Shown here: positions 55,601 through 64,000 of the stretch, piece by piece | Layout of the letters: every line of letters starts with the position of its first letter | Numbering within the stretch: the first letter of the stretch is position 1 | Origin: Rhabditoides inermis | Lineage: Eukaryota > Nematoda > Chromadorea > Rhabditida > Rhabditidae | Length of the DNA: 64,000 bases | Direction: 5' to 3' | Assembly: GCA_963966185.1 (NCBI GenBank) | Contig: CAWZYM010000276.1 | Span: 457,501-521,500, forward strand | The notes under the pieces: model-generated | The model's database searches: none | Told to the model about the DNA's origin: nothing | What the model saw: only the letters and a program-made list of their open reading frames with translations | Made by a program: the position numbers and the translations under genes

Positions 55601-58600
55601 GGAATCATTTCATGTATGGCTAGTAACAAAGAGTGAGTGAGTAGACGTATTCCGGATAAGAAAAAATCTCAGACGGAAACTAAATGAAAAGGCGAATCCG
55701 CCAGTATCGTTTACCTACTCATTGTGAACTTCCGGCTAATAGCTGCAGGTTTACTAAAGGTTTTATAAAGATTTTTTTGGTATTTTTGTAAATTTTCTAA
55801 AACTTAAAAAAATAGACTCATGAAATCAACTACTGCTAGTGTGTACGTACGCCATCAAGAATACATCGATACTTCGATGTCTCTCTCAGAATATGCTAGA
55901 CAATCGAAGGCAGTGCAATCGAAGGCAGTCGAAGGCACCGGTGCGGCGGCGGACGATGATTTCGAGTTTTTTTAACGCCAATGAGTATCCGAATCTCTCA
56001 CACCTAACATGCGAATCTCTCACAACCTCACAGTCAGTTGCGGAGTGTTGCACACGAAATACAACGTCTTCCAATCATTGCATCTGGCAACTACATATGC
56101 TACTATGCAGTATGCACACCATTCGATAGAGAGTAAAGCAAGCAAAAACTTTAAATACTCTAAAGACGTTCCGGCGAAAATGTGATGGATGTGCGCCACA
56201 TTCATCAAATCAGACCGTTTTTAATTTTCCTGGACTGTACTTCTAGCAATCTACTGTGAAAAGGGCAAACTAATTGACCTTTTTCTAACGGAGTCATTTC
56301 AGAGAGATAGAGAACATAAAGTTCATGAACAAAAAATATTCTTATTCAATAACAAAATCCTCAGTAGAAGTTCATTTTAAAAAATCATATGTATTTTTTT
56401 TTTTACCTTTGTACAGGGCAACCACGAATCCCTCGTTGGCGGTGTGCAGTAAGTCCGTTGCAGTGAGAGTGGAAGGAAATCTCTCCGTCCACTCAGTAGC
56501 TCCTAGAATCTAATTGTAACGATGATCGTTATCAAGAGACAAAATTGACCTTTGAAACCGTTCACCGCACGACGCGAATCTCGCTTCACACAGTAACGTC
56601 CTCCTACTGTGCGTCGAGGGTGCGGCTGGTTTGGCGGCCATCTCATTGTTCCTGAATATGTATATATAAAACCACGGTCGCTGGAATGGTAGATCTTGGT
56701 AGTGGAAAAATTGAGCAAACATTAGCGAGTAAAAGTGAAAGCGAGGAATGTCCGCTCGTTTTTCAAATAATGCATTTTCCACCACTTTTTTTTTTGTTTT
56801 CTTATTGTAAATAATGTTTTTACAACATTTCACAGATAGCATAGTAATAATAATTATGACTGCACGTTATAATAATTATGACAAAATCACCGTTTATACG
56901 CTGCCCTCTCTGGCAGCACCGCGGACATCCACAATAACCGTGCGGTCCTTTCAGTCTGTAGCAAGCAGACTGCGCCTAAATTGAATATGAAATTAAATTA
57001 AACTGCTACAATCTAACCGCGTTGTCCATGGAGACGTAGGACACAACGACACGAACGGCCCATGTCTAGATTGCAAATGATTAAATGATAAAAAAAACGG
57101 ACCCACCTGCCCGTTTCTGTCATTGATCTGTAAAGGATGAGTGATCGTGTCGTTTAAGAAATCGTGAATCGAAGCGACTACACGATTCCAAATAGCAGGG
57201 GAAGGCTTCTTGGAAGCAATACCAGCCAGAGTGGATACATTTCCGGGTTTGAATCTGTTCTGAGGAGAGAGGTCCGCAAGTGAAAGCAGGACAGGCCAAT
57301 GATCAGCTCTGAAGCAAGTCACGAAAAGTACGTTAATACAACTTGGTACGTTAAAACAACAAAATGAAGACTCAAACCAAAAAATAATAGTACCTGGAGT
57401 TTCGAACCAAGGGTATTCCATCTGTGTTCAATATGGCCTGCACAGTGAGTGTCCTATTGGCGAACTCTCCAGGGGACTCAATACCGGATCGAAACTTGGG
57501 GAAGAATCGGATGTCGAACTTGTCAGTCGTACCGGCGAGGTTGAACCCATGATATACAGAGTGGAAATTTGTGATTTCCTGAAAATATAAAAGTTAAAAA
57601 AGTAAACTCCTTTTTTCCACCATTGGTTTTCATCCAATTGTCCGTATGAAAATTTCATGTGAATTTCGGAATACAGAATAATTAGAACATGAAAAGCTAT
57701 TTTCACCTCATTTGCATATGCCAAATACTTAGTGTATCTCGGTGGCGACAGGCCGAATGCTAATCAAGTAATCTGTCAATAAATTTCAAGTGACATAAGG
57801 TTTCAACTACCATCACTGATAAACTCACGCATGTAAAGTTGGTGACAATAGTCGTTGGGCCGCCAAACAGACAAAAAGACAGACATTTTATGCAATTTTG
57901 TCCCGATCGTGTGTTTTACGTTATAAATGACAGAAGAACGTCTCCATTCGATGCTTCAAATGTTGTCTGATAAATAATTGAAATTTGGCGAAATGACTGT
58001 CTTACGATGAACGGGGTGAATGCCCTATTTATAGCTGCGTTATCGGCTCGCATGACGCGTCACACAACCTTTTTTAACGAAAATGAGGGTGACTTCGCAA
58101 ATTAGACAAAGCATAGTCACGTTCTTGAGCTACAGGGAGAAGGGGCAGTTGATCAGCCTCCAGCGTCCAAATTAGGCCATCGGAATGCACACTTCTAATT
58201 TAGCCAAATCGCATAAGGAAACATATGTATAATGTATAGATATATAGAGCATATATATATATATATATATAAAGCCTCGGATTCGAACCAAATTGAAAGG
58301 ATATCTTAGTTAGGACCCCAGACATCGATTTCTGGTGTTAATTTTTTCCTACGCGCCATGTACGTTACCAGTACGAAAACGTACAGGGCTGGTTTTTGGC
58401 TACCTCATTCCACCTCTGGCGGTCAAAGTCGTTGTGGCCTAGTGGTTAGCGCATTAGTCTGCCAGATCAGAGGCTGGGGTTCGAGTCCGCGCACGTCCGC
58501 GCATTGGTTTTGACGAAACGTGCAATTTGAAAACAGTTATAACAAAGCGTGAACATTTATAATCTGCTTTTTTGTTGATTGAGAAAACACAAAGTCCAGG

Positions 58601-60190
58601 AAACGCTGACAAAACAAAAATCACGTGCACGGACTCGAACCCCAGCCTCTGGTCTGGCAGACTAATCCGCTAACCACTAGGCCACAACGACTTTGACCGC
58701 CAGAGGTGGAATGAGGAACCCGAAATCCAGCCCTGTACGTTTTCGTACTGGAAACGTATATGGCGTTTAGGAAAAAAGTTACACCAGAAATCGATGTCTG
58801 GGGTCCTAACTAAGATATCCTTTCAATTTGGTTCGAATCCGAGAGTGTGGCTGTAACGACACTCCTTGTCAGAGCGTGCGATGATCGATTCTGATCGCCA
58901 CGTGCACGTTGCATTCCAATTACCGTTTTGTCACTCATAAATGATTAGAAATTGTCAGAAATAGGAAATAGGCCACTGTATCTTCAAATTCAAACTTCAT
59001 ACTTTAATTTTTTTTAATCTTGTTTTTACCGCCCTGTTTTTACCGAGTAATAATAACCAGCAAATCAACAAAACTACGAATTTTTAAATAAGTTAAAAAT
59101 CAAACAAGTTATTGGCAAAATCATTGTAAAAGCACCTCAATGTTCTTCTGCAGATTGGCCCTGATTGCAGTATCCAAATCCATCTCGAAGACCTTGACTG
59201 GTCTCTCAGAATCGGTGGAAACAGCTCTGAAATCGATATAATAACAACGCGATAGATTGTATGAGACAGCTTGTAATTTACCTTCCAATAAACTGCAAAT
59301 TACCTCGCATCGAGTTTCTGAAATCAAATCGAAAAAATTATTAGAAAACCTCATACAAAAACATACGCATCGACGGCTGTCCGGATCCTGCGGCAACGAA
59401 CTGATTCACAGCGGGTGACGCTGTTCGTCAAGGGTTGCCCACAAGCTTCTACTCCACAGTACACAGTCTCCGAAACTCCCAGAAGACGTACAATATCTGC
59501 TCTGGCCGTAATCTGATCCCTCGTCTTGCGATACAAGTTGCATCCAGATCTCACCTCCGCCTCTTTGTACGCATGTCTCACGCCTTCTTCACTCTTGCCT
59601 TCGAACTCATCGTGCATGAGAGTGTAGAGTAAATCATCGGAAAGACTACCGATGAAGGCATCCAATTGAGTGATACCACCTCCGGGACCACCAGCTCCAG
59701 GGGGACCACCAGCTCCAGGGGGACCACCAGCTCCAGGGGGACCACCAGCTCCAGGGGGACCACCAGCTCCAGGGGGACCACCAGCTCCAGGGGGACCACC
59801 AGCTCCAGGGGGACCACCAGCTCCAAGGGGACCACCAGCTCCAGGGGGACCACCAGCTCCAGGGGGACCACCAGCTCCAGGAGGACCACCAGCTCCGGGA
59901 GGACCACCACCTCCGGGGAAACCACCAGCTCCGGGAGGACCACCAGCTCCGGGAGGACCACCACCTCCGGGGAAACCACCACCTCCGGGGGAACCATCAC
60001 CTCCGAGGGAACCATCACCTCCGGGGGAACCACCACTTCCGGAAACGCCACCGCCGGGGGGACGAGTTCTCAACGAAGAAAGAACTGAAACGTATATGTG
60101 ATTCATATAATCGAAACTTTGAACGCATTTCACCTTTCTCCCGTTCCAATACAGATCGATAGCGCTGCGTTCGATCATGTCGGAACATAC
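52697..60190 (-). CDS. TNP2-like (CACTA/EnSpm) DDE transposase
   Basis: Exons read from right to left. About 60190-60130: start region, frame uncertain. 60087-59370: collagen-like Gly-X-Y repeats, then LDAFIGSLSDDLLYTLMHD and a Cys cluster (YCGVEACGQ, RCESVRC). A 36 nt exon near 59319. 59228-59130: DSERPVKVFEMDLDTAI. 57578-57393: TDKFDIRFFPKF and the signature VQAILNTDGIPLVRNS. 57310-57115: HWPVLLSLADL, KPGNVSTLAGIASKK. Then RWPPNQPHPRRTVGGRYC (about 56640), TATDLLHTANEGF (about 56450), GNPAELSSVGFEKHN and HIMIVRQNGAFGVASFLG, ending KRNVFSR-stop. This order matches TNP2/DUF4218-type transposases, which cut and paste CACTA elements. Introns carry nested repeats. Looks potentially intact, but exon limits need transcripts. 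Confidence 0.65.
54590..56101. mobile_element. foldback element nested in transposase intron, copy 2
   Basis: Same element as in copy 1, carried along by the duplication. It differs at, for example, TTAGCATG versus TTCGCATG in the left arm. It therefore inserted before the duplication. Confidence 0.65.
56850..56992. other. possible retroelement 3' end
   Basis: A 140 bp block just beyond the duplication ends in ATTGAATATGAAATTAAATTAAAC, similar in style to the tails of the LINE fragment near 9.3 kb and the SINE near 41.3 kb. No promoter boxes or coding are visible, so assignment is weak. Confidence 0.3.
58275..58500 (+). mobile_element. tRNA-derived repeat, forward arm
   Basis: It contains a tRNA-like core at 58431-58495 with A-box TGGCCTAGTGGTTAGCG and B-box GGTTCGAGTCC, preceded by about 150 bp of unrelated sequence that is shared with the inverted copy at 58620-58848. 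It lies in the transposase intron. Confidence 0.65.
58620..58848 (-). mobile_element. tRNA-derived repeat, inverted arm
   Basis: Reverse complement of the forward arm with a few differences (for example CCAGCCTCTGGTCTGGCAG and TGAGGAACCCGAAATCC). The two tRNA-like heads face each other across about 120 bp, so a transcript across both would form a long hairpin. Confidence 0.65.
59680..60050 (-). repeat. 18 bp coding minisatellite (GPPGAG repeats)
   Basis: The unit GGACCACCAGCTCCAGGG, read on the minus strand as Gly-Pro-Pro-Gly-Ala-Gly, is repeated about a dozen times almost unchanged, followed by diverged Gly-rich units. It keeps the transposase frame open and gives a collagen-like Gly-X-Y register. 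Confidence 0.9.
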
Positions 60191-60319
60191 CTACAATCAT
60201 AAGGTCATAGAAAACACACTGTTTAAACAAAGATAATAAAATAAAATAAAACATTATGAAACTATGGAACAGTAAACGTTTGTCACAAAAAAGTTTCGAA
60301 ATATATGAGTTGCCTCACA

Positions 60320-60560
60320 CTCGCCCGCATTTGTGTAACGCCCTCTTCCCACTTGCGCGCACCAAATACCCACTTGCCGGCACCGGAATCGAGTGCGCGC
60401 AACTTGCCAAAGGCCATTCCGGTGCTCGCAACTCGGCATAACAGTGCTCGCACATTGCCCAAATCTATCGGAGCAGCCGGCCTGTTATCTGATCGAACGA
60501 TCTCGGCGAGAGAGAGTGTGAGAGTGAGAGAGCGCATGTTCTCTTACCGACTTGCCGGTT
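60320..60560. repeat. right subterminal repeat region of the transposon
   Basis: It carries ACTTGCCGGCACCGG, CAAATCTATCGGAG, ACTTGCCGGTT and several GTGCGCGCAA-type words, matching the left end in inverted orientation. It lies just upstream of the transposase start. Confidence 0.5.
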
Positions 60561-60824
60561 AGAAAACGTGCGAATTGCAGAAAGCAGGCCGGATGACGCT
60601 GTTTTGTTCTCTGTGCAACTCCTCAGTTCGAACAGTAATACCAGAAACACAGGAAAATAACCGTATAAGAAAGCTAGCTGAGTTCAGTTCAACGCACCCA
60701 GTCCGGCTATTCATGACCGAAGGTTCATTAGCTCAAAATCTGAAGATTGTCTTTCTGTGTCTAGAGAGAACAGTGAGGGTAGAAAAAGAGAGTGTTCAAG
60801 CGGAGAATAAAACACAATATGCTC

Positions 60825-60913
60825 TGAGAGAGAACGAGAGAGATAAAGAAAAAGTGATAGAGAGGGGAGATAAAGAGGAGAGAGAAAGAGATTGAGAAAG
60901 AGAGAGATAGAAA

Positions 60914-60949
<36 letters not shown>

Positions 60950-61070
60950 AGAAGGAGAGATAATGAGAGTTAGGGAGTGATAGAGAGAGGAAAGAAAAAG
61001 AGAAGGGCGAGTGATAGAGAAAGAGAGAGAAAGAGAGAGAGAGGGGGGAAAGAGTGAGAGAGAGGGGGGC
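60825..61070. repeat. GA-rich microsatellite
   Basis: A 240 bp purine-rich tract of GA, GAAA and GGGA units outside any recognised gene. Its open frames are repeat artefacts. Confidence 0.8.
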
Positions 61071-61384
61071 TATTAGATAAGCGAAATAGAGCGCATCAAT
61101 CGTCAATGAGCGATCCGACCAGGCTGTTCGTTTCCTGATTCTGACTACGTTTTCGAAGACTCTCTAGTTTGGATACGTCAGTGTACTAGTTTTCGAAGAT
61201 TTTCAAGTTACTGACGTGACTGTTATCAGTGACTGTTACTATGTCTGTGTATTTGTGAATTGTTAATTGTGAGTATTGTAAATTGTAAGTTATTTGTATC
61301 TTTATAGCATGATATTCTGACTAGTGAGTTTGTAATATGTATTTTCGTTATCTAATGTACAAAATTTCTTCGAAATTTGAGAAA

Positions 61385-61800
61385 AGGACATCCATTCTCT
61401 TTCGAAAAGTACAGGAGTAAAAAGGAGTGGTTTGTTTTGATCTAATTCAACAAAAGCACATGCATATTTTTTTCTTCGCAGCTGACTAAAATTTCAAAAC
61501 AAACCTGCTCTTTCTAATCGATGAAAAAAGCGAACATATGTAATTGTAATATGTACTATAATAATTTAAAATAAAAGACCTTTTTGTTGTTAAATTTTTA
61601 TGCATTTGCATGCGTATATCTGATCAAAAATCACACATTTCATAGTTATGAAACATTTCATAGTACATCGTTTGAAAGAGCAGGTTTGTTTTGAAATTTT
61701 AGTCAGCTGCGAAGAAAAAAATATGCATGTGCTTTTGTTGAATTAGATCAAAACAAACCACTCCTTTTTACTCCTGTACTTTTCGAAAGAGAATTGTACA
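61385..61800. mobile_element. foldback / MITE-like inverted repeat
   Basis: The left arm, about 61395-61515, and right arm, about 61673-61797, are near-perfect reverse complements, for example AAAAGGAGTGGTTTGTTTTG and CAAAACAAACCACTCCTTTT. The loop is about 155 bp and AT-rich. The ends contain TCTTTCGAAAAGTACAGGAG and its inverse. Confidence 0.75.
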
Positions 61801-62360
61801 TATTCGTGACCCCACTTCTTTCAAGCATCACCTATCCTCTCTTTGAATCATATTATGTTATCAATTTGACACAATTTTGCGTGGGTACCCAATATCGAAC
61901 CTCGCGGACTTGCTAAGCGGACATATGTAGTGGTGATGTGAAAAGATCTGTGGAGTAGAGGTATGAACGGCAAAAACAAATCTGCTGTGCATTTCCTTCA
62001 GTATACGGTATGTTCAAAACCCACAATAATGTTTTCAACGAAAAATCTTCAGCTAAGTGCGAGCCTATTATAGAAGACATTGACCGCATCTTTATCATAT
62101 GACTACTTTTACAAATTACAATGCGCACTTCTGATTGAGGCATTGTGAACGAGAGATACAAAAAAAACACCACTAGCCAGGAACTGTATATCTGATACAT
62201 ACTTCTTTCGAAATCACTTTTAGTTGATTGATTATGAAATCATAAGACGTATTTTTTATCAGTAATAAAAACACTGTGTTAAACAAGCCATTTCTCAATC
62301 GTTTTTGATAACACTCTTTTATATTCGCTTGCTCCATCTTCCTTTTCATTCCACACAGTC
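61801..62360. other. upstream flank of the Kelch gene
   Basis: No gene-like frame is supportable here. It probably includes the promoter of the BTB-Kelch gene. Confidence 0.45.
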
Positions 62361-64000
62361 ATGGCTATACCGGACTGTATGAATTTCCTCTTTCGACTTA
62401 ATGAACAGAGAACGTGAGTAGAGTTGAATCCGCAGGATGTCTATTAATTTTTGATTTTTACTTTTCAGTACTGGTAAGTTCTGTAATGCGCAGCTCACCT
62501 CGCGAGACGGAAAAGAGGTACCCAATTACGTCAGTTCATTAAAAATACAAAAAATCGTAATCAGGTCATCGATGTAAATTTCATTCAGTTTTCGGCTCAC
62601 ATTCTTGTTCTGGCTGCGGCTTCCGAACATTTCTCAAGAGAGTTCACTTCGGAGTTCCAAGAAGCCATAGATGGAAAAGTCAACCTGGTAGTTCAGCATA
62701 TGTTTCAAAGGTTATCTAACGTTCTTATGAGATAGGATATGGACGCAGATAACGTGGAGCGCCTACTGCAGTACATGTACACATACAAGATTGAACTAGG
62801 TATGATTCTTTGTTTGTTTTCGTTCAATCCATTGGTTATCAGACGAGTCGATTGCGCTTCGTCTTCTCCCGGAGGCCCATTATCTTCAGTTGAGCGGACT
62901 GACGCAGCAATGTGCGGAGTGAGAGAATCGAGACAGGTCAAAGGTCACGGAGACTGGGGATTACAGGCTTCTGCTGGCTAATGTGACTCTTTCGAATTGC
63001 ATTGAGATGTGGTTGTTTGCGCGTCTCTATTCATGCGGGAAAATGAAAGATCGCGCCTGGAACATGATGTGCAGCAACTTCAAGTGAGTATATCTGTTGA
63101 GATAACAACCCTAGTGCTGTTTAGTTCCCTCATTGACACACCTGAGTTTCTCGGTCTGGAAAAAGCTGATCTACTTTCTCTTCTGGAAGGTAATCACTTC
63201 TTTCTTTCTTTCTTTCTTTCAGTATGATTTAGACAAGTCACTTGTCCGCCAGGAGGCAAGTGTGTTTTCTGGAGTGTGCAACTGGGTGCGGGCTGATCCG
63301 GAAAACAGAAATCGGCACATGAAAGAGTGAGCTCCCGTTAGCGGTCGGCTCACACTCTTCCTAGACTGTTCTCTCTCGTTCGTCTCTGGATACTGGATAA
63401 GGATTATCTGGTGAACATTGTCGGCAAGGAGCCTCTCGTCATGAATGCTATCAATTGTGTGCAGCTCTATGTTCACTTTCTTCAAGTAAGTTGATCATGT
63501 TATTATGTAATCAACATTTGAGGGTTTTTTTCAAAAATGTTTCTTTGATTCATAATACTCATTTTTTTAAATAAAATAATTGTTTTAAGTGTTTTTTATT
63601 TTCTTTTTCTCTTCTACAACTAGTTTATATATCAATCTTTTTCTCATTGATTAATTGCAGAATCTTCTCTTGTCACATTCCACTGGCAACCGTGGAATGA
63701 ACTGGAAGGCGACCGGAACTTGGATGGATGGACCGGAGCTGGGTGTGGATATGTGAGTGTTCTCATGATTGCTTGTTCCATACTCACTTTTGATAGGAGC
63801 GATTGTTCGGCGGTTGTGTTCGACGGACGAATCTATTGCGCGTGCAAGCAAGTGGCTGTTCTCTCGCAAGGTATGGCCTGTTCCTATTGTATTTCACAAA
63901 GGAACAATCCAGGCTCCTGGCGTCAGATTGCGCCTCCCGTTGTTGACAGAACGGGCTGGAAACTGTGTGTTGTGAATGACACCATGTATGCAGTCGGAGT
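62361..64000 (+). CDS. BTB-BACK-Kelch protein, 3' end outside the window
   Basis: BTB-Kelch proteins are usually substrate adaptors of Cullin-3 ubiquitin ligases. The start is MAIPDCMNFLFRLNEQRT, two bases after a CACAG acceptor. BTB exons: GKFCNAQLTSRDGKE; FSAHILVLAAASEHFSREF; DADNVERLLQYMYTYKIE; ESIALRLLPEAHYLQLSGL. BACK exons: VTLSNCIEMWLFARLYSCG, KADLLSLLEG, SVFSGVCNWVRADPENR and LVRLWILDKDYLVNIVGKE. The first Kelch blades begin with SDCSAVVFDGRIYCACK and end in the window at KLCVVNDTMYAVGV, a typical blade strand. It looks intact as far as it goes. Confidence 0.82.

Larger units (their letters stand above)
50120..56806. repeat. 6.7 kb tandem duplication, copy 2
   Basis: Second, slightly longer copy. 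The junction at about 50085-50120 is a poly-T/TTTTGTTTTCT tract, and the far end of this copy also stops in TTTTGTTTTCT, so the breakpoint involves pyrimidine microhomology. This copy joins on its right to the 5' part of the transposase. Confidence 0.95.
43040..60565 (-). mobile_element. large CACTA/EnSpm-like DNA transposon, about 17.5 kb
   Basis: Genes for a TNP2-like transposase and a second protein lie on the minus strand. Left (about 43050-43410) and right (about 60320-60560) subterminal regions share motifs in inverted orientation, best at CTCCGATAGATTT followed by GGGCAC/GAGCAC-type text, plus several CTTGCCGGCAC and GCGCGCA copies. CACTA elements characteristically have repeated subterminal motifs and two proteins. 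Exact ends and target-site duplication were not resolved, so the limits are approximate. An internal 6.7 kb tandem duplication and nested repeats enlarge it. Confidence 0.55.

Noticed and set aside
58431..58495. Functional tRNA gene
   Set aside because: A and B boxes are present but the acceptor stem does not pair and the sequence is duplicated as an inverted repeat, so a SINE-type repeat is more likely. The same reasoning applies at 26600-26667 and 41080-41150.
59578..60101. Two further long frames across the 18 bp repeat, and a stand-alone collagen gene
   Set aside because: The 18 bp unit leaves all frames open. Only the minus-strand Gly-X-Y frame joins the Cys cluster and transposase exons. 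There is no signal peptide or nematode cuticle-collagen Cys pattern.

Overview
The window is nuclear DNA from a nematode. Every recognisable gene is split by GT-AG introns, often very short and built largely of GA/CT microsatellite or TACNGTA-type motifs. One gene ends in a major-sperm-protein (MSP) domain, one belongs to the nematode-expanded CHK-kinase-like (DUF1679) family, and an AG splice acceptor sits a few bases before many start codons, as expected where spliced leaders are trans-spliced. The species cannot be fixed from this sequence. Exon limits were placed by eye from reading frame, splice signals and remembered family conservation.

Layout. 1-2.3 kb: decayed or partial DCAF13/Sof1-like WD40 gene (+). 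2.45-4.26 kb: a seven-exon-plus gene (-) fusing a tyrosine-phosphatase domain with an unusual active site to an MSP domain. 4.3-6.3 kb: no gene; 135-138 bp tandem repeats and a transposed scrap of the DCAF13-like gene. 6.3-7.9 kb: CHK-kinase-like gene (+), apparently without its N lobe. 8.4-11.6 kb: RNase H1 (-), with a LINE remnant in an intron. 12.2-16.9 kb: a protein with three RNase H1-type hybrid-binding domains and no nuclease (-). 18.1-20.2 kb: CHMP3/VPS24 (-), divergent from deoxyhypusine hydroxylase (20.6-23.2 kb, +), which is followed after about 250 bp by DAP3/mS29 (23.4-28.2 kb, +) in an operon-like arrangement. 28.5-29.2 kb: unrecognised small protein (-). 32.6-37.1 kb: four-helix membrane protein (+). 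37.9-39.3 kb: TB2/DP1/HVA22 (REEP-like) protein (+). 39.3-43 kb: gene-poor, with a tRNA-derived SINE and a LINE 3' end.

43.0-60.6 kb looks like one large CACTA/EnSpm-like DNA transposon. It encodes a TNP2-like transposase whose N-terminal region carries a collagen-like Gly-X-Y minisatellite, plus a second unrecognised protein. A 6.7 kb internal part is tandemly duplicated at near identity. Foldback elements and head-to-head tRNA-derived repeats are nested in its introns. Related terminal sequences lie in inverted orientation at about 43.05-43.4 and 60.3-60.55 kb.

60.6-62.3 kb: GA repeats and a foldback element. 62.36 kb to the end: 5' part of a BTB-BACK-Kelch gene (+).

The strongest leads for new biology are the triple hybrid-binding-domain protein beside RNase H1 (a possible R-loop-binding factor), the PTP-MSP fusion, and the large transposon with its second protein. 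RNase H1, CHMP3, DOHH and DAP3 are ordinary housekeeping genes: RNA:DNA hybrid removal, ESCRT-III, eIF5A hypusination and the mitochondrial ribosome.
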